The notes: a model not told the origin generated them from the sequence alone. A stretch of 64,000 nucleotides of DNA from Vibrio algarum (GCF_028204155.1 NZ_JAQLOI010000001.1:1550001-1614000), one strand, 5' to 3'. Shown: positions 19,002 to 28,232, numbered from the stretch's first letter. Program-made: numbers and translations.

Positions 19002-19091
19002 TTATCTTAGGAAAGTCATCTTCTTTGATGCTTCTTTCCAAAAACGACCACGACAGCGTTTTAGCTGCGCTCGTCTTGTTCTTCTAATCAT
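19002..19091 (-). CDS. Very small arginine/lysine-rich protein, 29 aa
   Basis: Reads MIRRTRRAQLKRCRGRFWKE and ends KKMTFLR; 13 of 29 residues are Arg or Lys. It has a strong ribosome site (AGAGGA six to seven bases before the ATG) and a strong terminator 10 bases after the stop, so the unit is compact and complete. Such a basic peptide may bind RNA or ribosomes, or be a leader peptide, but this is inference. Too short for most gene callers. Not recognised as a named family. Confidence 0.55.
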   Translation of the reverse strand: MIRRTRRAQLKRCRGRFWKEASKKMTFLR

Positions 19092-19694
19092 AACTTTCCT
19101 CTTCTTATATTATTTTAGATGTAGCCTATTTGAAGGAACGTCAAGTCACGTTTCATAAGATATTAACAACAAGATTACATTTGTAAAGTGATAGATATCA
19201 CGTTACCGCCTTCATTTTTCGATTTGACAGCAAATTGACGTAATCCAAAAGTAGTAAAGAACGCATGTATTTCTTATGGGTATACCTTAAAAGAAAACCA
19301 TCAAATAACTGAAGGTAACGTTAGGGATTAATAAGGTTAAAAACCGTATTTGATGCGCTTGATCAGTAAGTCGATAAACTACCTCTTTAGGGTTATAACA
19401 TTTTGATAACATTGGTGCGCCATGCACTATCAGAATGCGCTTAAATATTTACCTTGCGAGTTAATATCACCTTATCTATTGATATTTAAAGTAAAAATCG
19501 TATTGGCATACAACTTGATATCTATAAATAGGTAACGCTACAAATTGATGCAGTTTTTACTTCAATAATCGGTAACCAGAATGATGCGATTGACAAAGCA
19601 ACAGTCTGAAAAAATGAAGTGCATCTATATTTCAATTTTGAATTATTAATACCTAAAGAATTAACTTTAAGCAGCGATGAAATGGAGAGTTCGG
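19092..19694. other. Intergenic region upstream of the nitrate-type ABC operon
   Basis: About 600 bases without a convincing gene. It holds a CRP-like palindrome GTGA-N6-TCAC at 19188-19201, about 100 bases upstream of the 29-aa gene on the other strand, and a possible NtrC/sigma-54 arrangement at 19423-19519 described separately. Short open frames at 19522-19810 lack start sites and overlap the true gene start. Confidence 0.5.
19423..19519 (+). promoter_or_regulatory. Possible NtrC site and sigma-54 promoter for the nrt-type operon
   Basis: TTGGCATACAACTTGAT at 19503-19519 resembles a sigma-54 promoter, with TTGGCA and TTG correctly spaced but GA in place of the -12 GC. TGCACTATCAGAATGCG at 19423-19439 matches one half of an NtrC site (TGCACYA-N3-TRGTGCA) perfectly and the other partly, about 80 bases upstream. 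Nitrogen control would fit the cargo. The replaced -12 base makes this tentative. Confidence 0.35.
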
Positions 19695-21077
19695 ATGCGA
19701 CAGAAATCAGGGATAAAAAAGGCAGTGAAATTGGCGACTGGAATCGCTTTATCTGCTTCATGTTTAATGAGCAATGCGTGGGCAGAAATAGGAGAGCCCG
19801 AAATAGATGAATTGAAATTTGGTTTTATTAAGTTAACTGATATGGCTCCTTTGGCTGTTGCGTATGAGAAAGGTTTTTTTGAAGACGAGGGTTTATATGT
19901 AACGCTTGAAGCGCAAGCAAACTGGAAAGTGCTTTTAGACAGAGTTATAGACGGTGAGTTAGACGGTGCGCATATGTTAGCTGGACAGCCGTTAGGCGCA
20001 ACGATAGGTATAGGTACACAAGCCGAAATTATTACTGCGTTTAGTATGGATCTTAATGGTAATGCCATTACGGTTTCGAATGATACGTGGGAACAGATGA
20101 AACCACATTTAGAAATGCAGGCAGATGGCAAACCTGTTCATCCAATAAAAGCTGACGCCTTAAAACCAGTTGTTACGAGCTATCAAGACCAAGGGAAACC
20201 TTTCAATATGGGTATGGTTTTTCCAGTTTCGACGCATAACTACGAGCTGCGTTACTGGTTAGCTGCTGGTGGTATACACCCAGGGTTTTATGCCCCTAAA
20301 GCGGGTGATAACAGCGGACAAATTAGTGCAGACGTTCTTTTGTCGGTAACACCGCCACCACAAATGCCAGCAACAATGGAAGCGGGTACGATTAAAGGCT
20401 ATTGCGTAGGTGAACCATGGAACCAACAAGCCGTGTTTAAAAATATCGGAGTGCCTGTTGTAACAGATTATGAAATATGGAAAAACAATCCAGAAAAAGT
20501 ATTCGGTGTATCAAAAGGTTGGGCTGATAAATATCCAAACACCCATATTAGAGTGGTAAAAGCGTTGATTCGTGCAGCCGCATGGTTGGATGAAAACGAT
20601 AATGCTAACCGTGGCGAAGCGGTAAAAATGCTGGCTAAAAGTGATTATGTAGGCGCTGATGCCGAAGTTATAGCTAACAGTATGACGGGTACATTTGAGT
20701 ATGAAAAAGGTGATAAGCGACAAGTGCCGGACTTCAATGTTTTTTTCCGCTATAACGCAACGTTCCCTTATTACAGTGACGCTATTTGGTACCTGACACA
20801 GATGCGTCGTTGGGGACAAATACCTGAAGAAAAAGCAGATGACTGGTATATGGATATCGCGAAAAAAGTATATCGTCCAGACGTTTATCAACAAGCGGCT
20901 GAGGCGCTAATAGAAGAAGGGGCTTTAAAAGCTAGCGATTTCCCAGTATTTGAATCAGAAGATGGCTTTAGAGCACCACAAACGCATTTCATTGATGATG
21001 TTGTGTATGACGGACGTCAACCAAATGATTATTTGCAGAAATTTTCTATTGGTCTAAAAGGTGCCGATAAAGTCTAA
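19695..21077 (+). CDS. Nitrate-type ABC transporter substrate-binding protein (NrtA-like)
   Basis: A 460-residue periplasmic binding protein. Signal peptide about residues 1-30 (AVKLATGIALSASCLMSNAWA); the mature part begins near EIGEPEIDELKFGFIKLTDMAPLAVAYEKGFFEDEGL, the usual NrtA/CmpA/SsuA opening, with GQPLGATIGIGT and CVGEPWNQQAV. The large size (NrtA class, not the 320-residue SsuA class) favours nitrate, nitrite or bicarbonate. Start at 19695 is preferred to an upstream ATG at 19677 because GGAGAG lies five bases before it. A hairpin separates it from the permease gene. Confidence 0.85.
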   Translation: MRQKSGIKKAVKLATGIALSASCLMSNAWAEIGEPEIDELKFGFIKLTDMAPLAVAYEKGFFEDEGLYVTLEAQANWKVLLDRVIDGELDGAHMLAGQPLGATIGIGTQAEIITAFSMDLNGNAITVSNDTWEQMKPHLEMQADGKPVHPIKADALKPVVTSYQDQGKPFNMGMVFPVSTHNYELRYWLAAGGIHPGFYAPKAGDNSGQISADVLLSVTPPPQMPATMEAGTIKGYCVGEPWNQQAVFKNIGVPVVTDYEIWKNNPEKVFGVSKGWADKYPNTHIRVVKALIRAAAWLDENDNANRGEAVKMLAKSDYVGADAEVIANSMTGTFEYEKGDKRQVPDFNVFFRYNATFPYYSDAIWYLTQMRRWGQIPEEKADDWYMDIAKKVYRPDVYQQAAEALIEEGALKASDFPVFESEDGFRAPQTHFIDDVVYDGRQPNDYLQKFSIGLKGADKV

Positions 21078-21101
21078 CGTTATCGAACATTAGATAGGTA
21101 C

Positions 21102-21153
21102 CGCGAATATGGGGTATGTGAGATTGCTCTTTCCCATCCACCCCATATTTGCG
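21102..21153 (+). promoter_or_regulatory. Intercistronic hairpin between binding protein and permease
   Basis: AATATGGGGT/ACCCCATATT perfect 10-bp arms with a 24-base loop, extended by CGC/GCG. It lies between the binding-protein stop and the permease start without a U-tract. Such hairpins often stabilise the upstream message or attenuate downstream genes so that binding protein exceeds permease. Confidence 0.55.
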
Positions 21154-21178
21154 TTAAGTAAAAGGCTAAGGAGTCGTT

Positions 21179-22147
21179 ATGTCTAGCAATGTTATTTCTA
21201 TTTTGCCATCTACTAAATTAGTGGTTAGTCAATCGAAACTGTTTGTGTATCCAGTTTTGGGCTTTGTTTTATTTTTACTGATTTGGCATATGTCAGCTAA
21301 ACAGGTTCAAACTTCACTTGGAGCGCTTCCAGGTCCCGTTCAAACATATACACAGTTCGTTAATCTGATTGATGAACACTTTTCGGAGCGGGAAAAAGGC
21401 GTCGCTTTTATTGAAAGACAAGAGAAACGTAATGCGGCCAAATTGGCTAAAAATCCAGATGCGAAAGTAAAAATTAGACCATATACAGGTAAGCCTACAT
21501 TTTTTGATCAAATAGGTACCAGTTTAATTACGGTCGCTTCTGGTTTCATTTTGGCTTCCGTTATAGCTATCCCAGCAGGAATTATTCTCGGACTTAATCA
21601 AGGTTTATATCAGGCGTTTAACCCAATCATCCAATTACTAAAACCGGTTTCACCTTTGGCTTGGTTACCCATTGTTACTATGGTGGTTAGTGCTTCTTAT
21701 GTCAGTAGTGACCCGTTAGTGCCGAAGTCATTCGTAACCTCGTTAATTACCGTCGCACTTTGTAGTCTGTGGCCCACACTTATTAACACGGCAGTTGGTG
21801 TTACAAGCGTTGACAAAGACCTTATCAATGTTAGTAAAGTACTTCGACTATCGTGGTGGCAACATATCCGTACCATTGTGCTTCCTTCCGCTATTCCGAT
21901 GATATTTACAGGTTTGCGCCTTTCGTTAGGTATTGCTTGGATGGTACTGATTGCTGCAGAAATGTTGGCTCAAAACCCAGGGTTAGGAAAGTTTGTTTGG
22001 GATGAGTTCCAAAATGGAAGCTCTGCATCACTTGGTCGTATTATGGTTGCTGTGATCACTATTGGGTTTATTGGTCTGCTTCTAGATAGGGGCATGCTAA
22101 CAATACAGAAAAAGCTTTCTTGGAATAAAACACAAGAACTTAGATAA
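21179..22147 (+). CDS. Nitrate-type ABC transporter permease (NrtB-like)
   Basis: A 322-residue inner-membrane permease with an N-terminal segment (about residues 21-39), a charged stretch of about 60 residues (EKGVAFIERQEKRNAAKLAKNPDAKVKIR) and a binding-protein-dependent transport domain. The coupling loop is visible in INVSKVLRLSWWQHIRTIVLPSAIPMIFTGLRLSLGIAW. AAGGAG lies about six bases before the ATG. Second gene of a three-gene operon. The large charged insertion is as seen in NrtB-like proteins of this subgroup. Confidence 0.86.
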   Translation: MSSNVISILPSTKLVVSQSKLFVYPVLGFVLFLLIWHMSAKQVQTSLGALPGPVQTYTQFVNLIDEHFSEREKGVAFIERQEKRNAAKLAKNPDAKVKIRPYTGKPTFFDQIGTSLITVASGFILASVIAIPAGIILGLNQGLYQAFNPIIQLLKPVSPLAWLPIVTMVVSASYVSSDPLVPKSFVTSLITVALCSLWPTLINTAVGVTSVDKDLINVSKVLRLSWWQHIRTIVLPSAIPMIFTGLRLSLGIAWMVLIAAEMLAQNPGLGKFVWDEFQNGSSASLGRIMVAVITIGFIGLLLDRGMLTIQKKLSWNKTQELR

Positions 22148-22168
22148 CTGGGAAAAAGGAATAAAGTT

Positions 22169-23017
22169 ATGTCAAAAGTATTATTGGATTTAACCCAGTT
22201 AGGTATGCGTTTTCCAACGCCTAAAGGTGAATTTGTTGCGCTTAGAGATGTAAATCTTAACATTAAGCAAGGAGAGTTTGTGTCATTAATAGGCCACTCT
22301 GGGTGTGGTAAATCTACCGTTCTTAACCTTGTCGCTGGGCTTCTTGAAGCGACGGATGGTGGTGTAATCTTAGATGGAAAAGAAGTTGTTGGTCCCGGCC
22401 CAGAGCGAGCTGTCGTTTTTCAAAACCACTCATTGTTACCGTGGCTGACGGTATATCAAAACGTGGAGCTTGCGGTAAAACAGATAGCTAAAGGAAAAAC
22501 CAAAGCGTGGGTCAAAGAGCAAGTAGAGCACTATTTAGAACTTATTCAAATGCAGCATGCATCAGATAAAAAGCCAGATGAGATTTCGGGTGGTATGAAA
22601 CAGCGTGTCGGGATAGCTAGAGCTTTGGCACTTAAGCCAAAAGTATTGCTGATGGATGAGCCTTTTGGTGCGCTAGATGCTCTAACTCGTGCTCATCTTC
22701 AGGATTCTTTGATGAAGATACAAGCTGACCTAAATAATACCGTGATTATGATAACGCATGATGTGGATGAGGCGGTTTTATTATCAGATAAAATTGTCAT
22801 GATGACTAATGGGCCAGCGGCAACCATCGGTGAAGTTCTAGATATTGAATTAGAAAGACCGCGTGACCGTGTAGCGTTAGCAGATAATGTAAAGTATCAA
22901 AAATACAGGCAATCCGTACTTCGATTCTTGTACGAAAAACAGGTTAAAGTGGAAGTTCTAGCGTCCAACGAGTCGTCAGACAAATCGAAACAACAAAAGT
23001 CCGCCAAAATTGCGTAA
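22169..23017 (+). CDS. Nitrate-type ABC transporter ATP-binding protein (NrtD-like)
   Basis: A 282-residue ATPase: Walker A GHSGCGKST near residue 42, Q-loop VVFQNHSLLPWLTVYQNV, signature ISGGMKQRVGIARALALKP, Walker B LLMDEPFGALD, switch histidine in MITHDVDEAVLL. The NHSLLPW motif is typical of the nitrate/sulfonate/taurine class. It lacks the fused regulatory domain of cyanobacterial NrtC. The last gene of the operon; a strong terminator follows 34 bases later. Confidence 0.87.
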   Translation: MSKVLLDLTQLGMRFPTPKGEFVALRDVNLNIKQGEFVSLIGHSGCGKSTVLNLVAGLLEATDGGVILDGKEVVGPGPERAVVFQNHSLLPWLTVYQNVELAVKQIAKGKTKAWVKEQVEHYLELIQMQHASDKKPDEISGGMKQRVGIARALALKPKVLLMDEPFGALDALTRAHLQDSLMKIQADLNNTVIMITHDVDEAVLLSDKIVMMTNGPAATIGEVLDIELERPRDRVALADNVKYQKYRQSVLRFLYEKQVKVEVLASNESSDKSKQQKSAKIA

Positions 23018-23050
23018 TCTAATAACATCTCGATTCCTGTAATGACTTTG

Positions 23051-23071
23051 CCCTCGAAAGAGGGTTTTTTT
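23051..23071 (+). terminator. Intrinsic terminator of the nitrate-type operon
   Basis: CCCTC-GAAA-GAGGG followed by seven T residues. Confidence 0.92.
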
Positions 23072-23158
23072 ACCTGCGGAGTCATTAGACATATTGAGTA
23101 TTTTGAAAACGTTGTATGCAGCGTATAGTTGAGTAAATAATAACTAAAAGTGGATAAG

Positions 23159-24391
23159 ATGCGAAAAATGCCAACATTAATATTGACCGTAGTTGCGTTG
23201 GCTTGGTCTCTAAACGCATTTGCACAGACCCAAGTAAAGGTATCTCTCTTACTATTCAATGGGAAACAGAGAGAGGTTTATCATAGTCAGTTCGCTCAAT
23301 TTCAAAATGAAAATCCAGACCTCAGGCTAGTTATACAAGACTACGAAGCAGAAAAGTATAAGGCAGCGATACCTGAATGGTTAGCTCGAGATTCACACAG
23401 TGATGTGATGTACTGGTTTAGTGGTGAAAGGTTGAATTGGTTTGTTAAACAAAATTGGATACAACCTATCGATGACGTTTGGGAGAGTAGCAATTGGGAC
23501 AAAATGCTTTCAGTTGGCTCTAAAAGTACGGTATTGATCAATAACCATTTATACGCATTGCCAATGCATTATTACCCTTGGGCTATCTACTACAAAAAAT
23601 CGTTATTTAAAAAATATGATATTCCTGTGCCAACTGATTGGACTACTTTTCTACAAGCAGGAGAATTGCTCAAACAGAACCGGATTGCTCCGATTGCGGT
23701 GGGTAGTGTAAATAACTGGCCATTTGCGGCTTGGTTTGATTATCTAAATTTACGTATTAATGGTATTGATTTTCACAAGCAGTTAATGAGCGGTGAAGCT
23801 GATTATCAAAGCGATGAAGTAAGGCAAGTGTTCAGATATTGGCAATATTTGATTGAAAATGAATTTTTCATTAAAGGTCATGAGAAGTACACATGGAAAG
23901 AAGTGTTGCCTTACCTATATCGAGAAAAAGCAGGCATGATGTTGATGGGCAATTTCTGGACATCACAGATCCCTGACAACCTGGTTGAAGAATTTGAATT
24001 AATTCGGTTTCCGATGATTAAACCTGAGATGCCTTTTTATGAAGAAGCTCCAACTAATGTCTGGTTTATACCTAAAAATCGCCAGAATCATGAAGGTGCC
24101 GTGCGGTTTTTAACATTTATGGCTAGACAAGATGTTCAAGAAAAAATCAATCAAGCAATCGGTATGTTAGCGCCTAATCGCTATTCTGAAGTCGGTGAAA
24201 ATCACTTTCTACAAACAGGGAAAGAGGTGTTAGATAGTGCAGCTGGTTTGTCGCAGTTTTATGATAGAGATAATCCTCAACCTATTGCTACTCGAGGCAT
24301 AAAGCTAATGGGGCAATTCGCCAAAAATCCAAAAGAGCTAAATTCAATTCTCAAACAGTTCGATGAATTGGCACAAGAGAGTTTCAAATAG
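23159..24391 (+). CDS. Extracellular solute-binding protein, family 1 (sugar type), orphan
   Basis: A 410-residue exported protein with signal peptide MRKMPTLILTVVALAWSLNAFA and the sugar-binding (MalE/UgpB-like) fold: VKVSLLLFNGKQREVYHSQFAQFQNENPDLRL, then YALPMHYYPWAIYYKKSLFKKYDIPVPTDW. The start at 23159 gives the clean signal peptide; an upstream GTG is possible. No permease or ATPase genes are attached: the preceding unit ends at a terminator and the next gene is a porin over 500 bases away. It may share the permeases at 31304-33176 or feed a sensor. Confidence 0.82.
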   Translation: MRKMPTLILTVVALAWSLNAFAQTQVKVSLLLFNGKQREVYHSQFAQFQNENPDLRLVIQDYEAEKYKAAIPEWLARDSHSDVMYWFSGERLNWFVKQNWIQPIDDVWESSNWDKMLSVGSKSTVLINNHLYALPMHYYPWAIYYKKSLFKKYDIPVPTDWTTFLQAGELLKQNRIAPIAVGSVNNWPFAAWFDYLNLRINGIDFHKQLMSGEADYQSDEVRQVFRYWQYLIENEFFIKGHEKYTWKEVLPYLYREKAGMMLMGNFWTSQIPDNLVEEFELIRFPMIKPEMPFYEEAPTNVWFIPKNRQNHEGAVRFLTFMARQDVQEKINQAIGMLAPNRYSEVGENHFLQTGKEVLDSAAGLSQFYDRDNPQPIATRGIKLMGQFAKNPKELNSILKQFDELAQESFK

Positions 24392-24409
24392 GGGTATTTC
24401 TATACCCCT
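24390..24409 (+). terminator. Hairpin overlapping the stop codon of the orphan binding protein
   Basis: AGGGGTAT-TTCT-ATACCCCT, perfect 8-bp stem beginning within the TAG. No T-run follows immediately, so it may terminate weakly or protect the 3' end. Confidence 0.5.
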
Positions 24410-24931
24410 TGACAACAAAGTTATTTTTAAAGCGTCAGTCTCAAAACTATCTCGATAGTCATTTTAAATTGAGTGTTCGGTTTGTAAAAACACTCAAGGA
24501 AAATGACATCACAAACATAGCTGGCGTAAATTTTTATCCCCACCACATAGTTTGCAGTTATTTTTATTAGCTAAATACATATAAATACATTGACGATTAA
24601 TATGATTGGTTAATTATGATTTTTATATTTATTCTGAAATTGTAGTTATATTTTAAATGTGAGCTTATTAACTAGGTCGTTATACTGATTTTTCTATTAC
24701 ATCCATGAAATAAATGGGGGTTTAGAGTAATGCCTTCGTGAGTAACTTCTTTTATGTTGTTGTTTTAAAGGTGTTTTTATATTTTATTTCTTTTATTTTT
24801 TATCTATTTATGTTTCATGGTGCTTTCAAGTATATTTGTCGTGATGGACTTCAAGTTTTAATTTTTCTTCAGTGAATAAGATTCTTTGCATCGAAAAAAT
24901 AAAAATAATCTTAAAAAATATAGGTGTTAAT
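24410..24931. other. AT-rich leader region of the first porin
   Basis: About 520 bases of strongly AT-rich sequence without a credible gene. It holds a partial copy of the TTTCATG element (TGTTTCATGG at 24811-24820), seen repeatedly in this sugar region, about 110 bases upstream of the porin start. Confidence 0.5.
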
Positions 24932-26176
24932 ATGAAGAAATATACCATTTTACCTCTTTCAGTGGCGATCGCTTCGGCTTTATCTTCTGGCGTTGTATTG
25001 GCTAATGAAGAGGCCTTTGAAGTTCAAGCAATAGATGATCAACAGCCTCTCATTATTAACTCAGAAACTGACGTTACCGAAGGTGTTGTGTTTTCTGGCT
25101 ATGCTCGTTATGGCGCTGCTTATCAGGCGGGTGATTCAAAATTAGTATCGCCTGCTGGTAACTTAAATGGTGTTTCTGCGGGTCGTTTAGGAAATGAAGA
25201 CAATGGCGGTGAGTTCCAAATAGCAAAAGCATTCAATGGCGCTAACGGCACTATTTGGGATGTTGTTGTAATGGCGGAACATTGGTTCAACTCAGCGTGG
25301 TCTGATAATAGTGCGGGTCTTGATCTGAAAAAAGCTTATGCAGGCGTGACAAATGTCTTCGAATCCCAACCGAATATGTACTTTTGGGCAGGGCGAGATT
25401 TTCATCAACGTCCCCAACTAGGGCTAAATGATTACTTCTGGATGACCCATGATGGTCAAGGTGGTGGTTTCTATAATATGGACCTTGGTGGCGTTAACCT
25501 AGATTTAAGTGTTGTTGGTGCGGTAGACGGTGCTGGTGGGTCATTAGTCAATGATAATGGTAAGTATGCCCTTACATCAAAGCTTCATGGCATTGAATTT
25601 TCAGAAACGGCAAACCTGTCCATTTATGCTAACTACGGGTTTGCCTCGGAGCAAGCCAAAGGCGAAGATTACTATGATACAACCGCGTATCAGATAGCGG
25701 GTGAATTAAACTTTAGTGGTCAACGATTGATTGTTCGTTATTCAGAAAATGCTTTAGATAGTGTTTATGATTTAGCAGAAGGGCGTACAGCTTTACTTGT
25801 TAACTTTGATGGTAGCCAAGCCATCACTGATAAAGCCGCCATTGAATATTTAGCGTCTTATCAAAAATTAGAAGAAGATGATAAGTTTGAAGAAAACCGA
25901 ATAAACTATAATGCGATTGTTCGACCTACTTATGCTTGGGATGATGTTCATTCAACATGGCTTGAAGCTGGCTATAGCGTTGTAGATTATGAAGACAGTA
26001 GTGAAAATAACTCTGCTTGGAAAGTGACACTATCGCAAAATATTTCAATTGGTTCTGAAACATGGGATCGTCCAATGCTTCGTTTTTATGCCACAGTTGG
26101 TGAGGCAGACAATAAACATGATGATAGCAAATATGACACATTTACGATTGGTGCAATGTGGGAAGCTTGGTGGTAA
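24932..26176 (+). CDS. LamB-like carbohydrate porin
   Basis: A 414-residue outer-membrane protein. Signal peptide MKKYTILPLSVAIASALSSGVVLA; maltoporin-type first strand VVFSGYARYGAAYQAGD and RLGNEDNGGEFQ; C-terminal barrel signature TFTIGAMWEAWW. The start at 24932 is chosen for the signal peptide and TAGGTG a few bases upstream; an in-frame upstream ATG would add 20 unlikely residues. It is convergent with a second porin at 26416-27648, with which it shares long stretches, so the pair arose by duplication. It probably admits the oligosaccharide used by the operon at 29-40 kb. Confidence 0.85.
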   Translation: MKKYTILPLSVAIASALSSGVVLANEEAFEVQAIDDQQPLIINSETDVTEGVVFSGYARYGAAYQAGDSKLVSPAGNLNGVSAGRLGNEDNGGEFQIAKAFNGANGTIWDVVVMAEHWFNSAWSDNSAGLDLKKAYAGVTNVFESQPNMYFWAGRDFHQRPQLGLNDYFWMTHDGQGGGFYNMDLGGVNLDLSVVGAVDGAGGSLVNDNGKYALTSKLHGIEFSETANLSIYANYGFASEQAKGEDYYDTTAYQIAGELNFSGQRLIVRYSENALDSVYDLAEGRTALLVNFDGSQAITDKAAIEYLASYQKLEEDDKFEENRINYNAIVRPTYAWDDVHSTWLEAGYSVVDYEDSSENNSAWKVTLSQNISIGSETWDRPMLRFYATVGEADNKHDDSKYDTFTIGAMWEAWW

Positions 26177-26314
26177 GTGAGCGAGTAGAAGTAAGTTATT
26201 GTCTTTGAGTGACGTGTTTTCAATGAGTATAAAGGGGCAAATTTAGATTTGTATACTGATTGCAATAAGAGTTCTTAATAGGGAAGAATGGATAACCGTT
26301 TGGCTCAGACAATT

Positions 26315-26337
26315 AAAGGGCACTAGATGTGCCCTTT
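26315..26337. terminator. Hairpin between convergent porin genes
   Basis: AAAGGGCAC-TAGAT-GTGCCCTTT, perfect 9-bp stem, in the 239-base gap between two converging genes. T-rich sequence follows on the plus strand after a short gap. Confidence 0.6.
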
Positions 26338-26415
26338 ATGTTAACTTTCTTTTAACCTATAGGTTAAATAACGCTTTTTAATTGTATGATTAGGTGCAAC
26401 TAAATAAAGTTATTC

Positions 26416-27648
26416 TTACCACCATGCTTCAAACATTGCGCCTAAGCTAACGGTATCGGTTGTGGTGCTAGAAGCCCCTTGTGGTGATACATCTTTTTCA
26501 CCCACTGTGGCGTAGAAACGAAGCATTGGACGGCTCCAAGGTAGGCCACCAATTGAGACGTTTTGAGAAAGCGTTACTTTCCAACCATCCGTTTCGTCAC
26601 CGCTGTCTTCGTCAACTAAAGCATAGCCAGCTTCAATCCATGTAGAGTGAATGTCATTCCAACGATATTGAGGACGAACGATTAAGCTGTATTCATTTTG
26701 ATCGGTAGCGTCATCACCAGATTGATTATAGTAAGCGGCTAGGTAGTTGATGTTCCAGTTTTCACTAGCGTCAAATCCACCTTCATAACTGACAAATAAG
26801 CTTTGAAAATCACCTTTAAGACCCATGACGGAGTTGTTTGCACCATCACCATATCGAAGATGTAAGCTATCAGAATTAAATTTGATGTGGGTACCTACTA
26901 ACCATGCTGTTTCGTTATCTAGGCCATCCGCTTGAATATCGTCATCTTCCGAAGTAAAACCAAAGTGTGCGTATGCGTCCAATTTAGCCATTCCAGCATC
27001 GATGTCTTTAAACTTAGCAGTAATTGCATATTTACCGTTATCATTTCCTAAAGAACCATCGTTATCATCGACCCCGCCAACAACACCAAAATCAAATTTT
27101 GCTCCACCTACATCAAGGTTTTTGAAACCACCACCTTGACCATCTTCTATTGTGACGTAGTAATCGTTTAAGCCTTGTTGCAATCGAGCATGGAAATCTC
27201 TACCAGCCCAGACGTACATATCAGGCTGTGATTCGAAGATATTTGAAGCGCCAGCGTAGAATCTTTTCATGTTTACACCGCCAGTAGATCCCCATTGGTC
27301 ATTTGACCAGTGTTCTACCATGACAGCAAGATCCCACACCGCACCATTGTCTGCGGTGTATTTCTTAGCAATACCGTACTCACCACCGTTGGCTTCATTA
27401 CCCAAACGACCAACTGTCTGTCCTGTGCTGCCGATTCCGTTTACATAGCGAGCATCACCACTTTGAAACTGTGCACCATAGCGAGCGTAGCCAAAAAATC
27501 TGAGGTCATTTGCTTTGTCTGCCATCAGTTTTTGCAAATCATCGATTTGAGTTTGCATATTTATATTTTCGTCGGCTGCTGAAGCGCTAAATGCTGTGAG
27601 AGAGGATGCCACTGCGAGAGCGAGAGATAAAACCTTAAAGTTTTTCAT
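26416..27648 (-). CDS. LamB-like carbohydrate porin with coiled-coil N-terminus
   Basis: A 410-residue outer-membrane protein: signal peptide ending FSASA, a short heptad-like segment (INMQTQIDDLQKLMADKAND, about residues 29-48) as in Vibrio maltoporins and ScrY, then DLRFFGYARYGAQFQSGDARYV, RLGNEANGGEYGIAKKY and C-terminal LGAMFEAWW. It is a paralogue of the porin at 24932, which lacks the heptad segment. A LacI-type palindrome (27703-27714) lies 55 bases upstream of the start. Confidence 0.86.
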   Translation of the reverse strand: MKNFKVLSLALAVASSLTAFSASAADENINMQTQIDDLQKLMADKANDLRFFGYARYGAQFQSGDARYVNGIGSTGQTVGRLGNEANGGEYGIAKKYTADNGAVWDLAVMVEHWSNDQWGSTGGVNMKRFYAGASNIFESQPDMYVWAGRDFHARLQQGLNDYYVTIEDGQGGGFKNLDVGGAKFDFGVVGGVDDNDGSLGNDNGKYAITAKFKDIDAGMAKLDAYAHFGFTSEDDDIQADGLDNETAWLVGTHIKFNSDSLHLRYGDGANNSVMGLKGDFQSLFVSYEGGFDASENWNINYLAAYYNQSGDDATDQNEYSLIVRPQYRWNDIHSTWIEAGYALVDEDSGDETDGWKVTLSQNVSIGGLPWSRPMLRFYATVGEKDVSPQGASSTTTDTVSLGAMFEAWW

Positions 27649-27702
27649 GTTCGTTCCTTAAATTATTGTAGGTCTTGTAGTTTCGAAAGTAATATTAAGA
27701 AA

Positions 27703-27714
27703 TGAAACGTTTGA
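27703..27714. promoter_or_regulatory. LacI-type operator upstream of the second porin
   Basis: TGAAACGTTTGA differs by one base from a perfect TGAAACGTTTCA, with the central CG usual for LacI-family operators. A further TTTCGAAA palindrome lies at 27681-27688. Both sit within 70 bases of the porin start. Confidence 0.5.
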
Positions 27715-28221
27715 AAAGCCTCTTTTACTTCACATGTTTTGCGAGAAATAAATTGTGTGAAACAAAATCATATATTTAATTATTCGGTTTTATTGCCTTG
27801 AGATAATAAGTTTCAATGGTTGCGATGGATTTTATATTGCCCGTGTTTATTTTTGCAATCGCTTTCATTTCATGATTTATATATGTCTCTGTCACGATTT
27901 TTTATTGATGCATTCTCAATTTGATTGTGTTTTGAGTGAAAGTTTTCATATATATGAAAACTTTCACTATGTTCGTTGTAATTGTGTCGATGTTAAAATC
28001 TTCTATTTGAAAGCATTCAATACAAAGTACTGTAAATAGGGGTGTTTAGTTGGCAGCAAGGTTAAATGTTGATGATTTGTTATTGGTCAGGGTGGGGAGG
28101 CGTAAGTTTTGGATTTGTCCGGGTTGAATATAAAGGGAGTTTAAAAAATAATAGATTATGAAATGGAAGTGGATAGGTAATGCTGACGTTTTATTATATT
28201 TTATTTGATCTGGGTTTTATA

Positions 28222-28232
28222 TTTCATGAAAC
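28222..28232. promoter_or_regulatory. TTTCATGAAAC palindromic element, copy 1
   Basis: TTTCATGAAA is a perfect palindrome. The full TTTCATGAAAC recurs at 28784-28794, and truncated copies occur at 24811, 28334 and 41484, all in gaps of the carbohydrate region. Likely a LacI-family operator. Confidence 0.45.
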
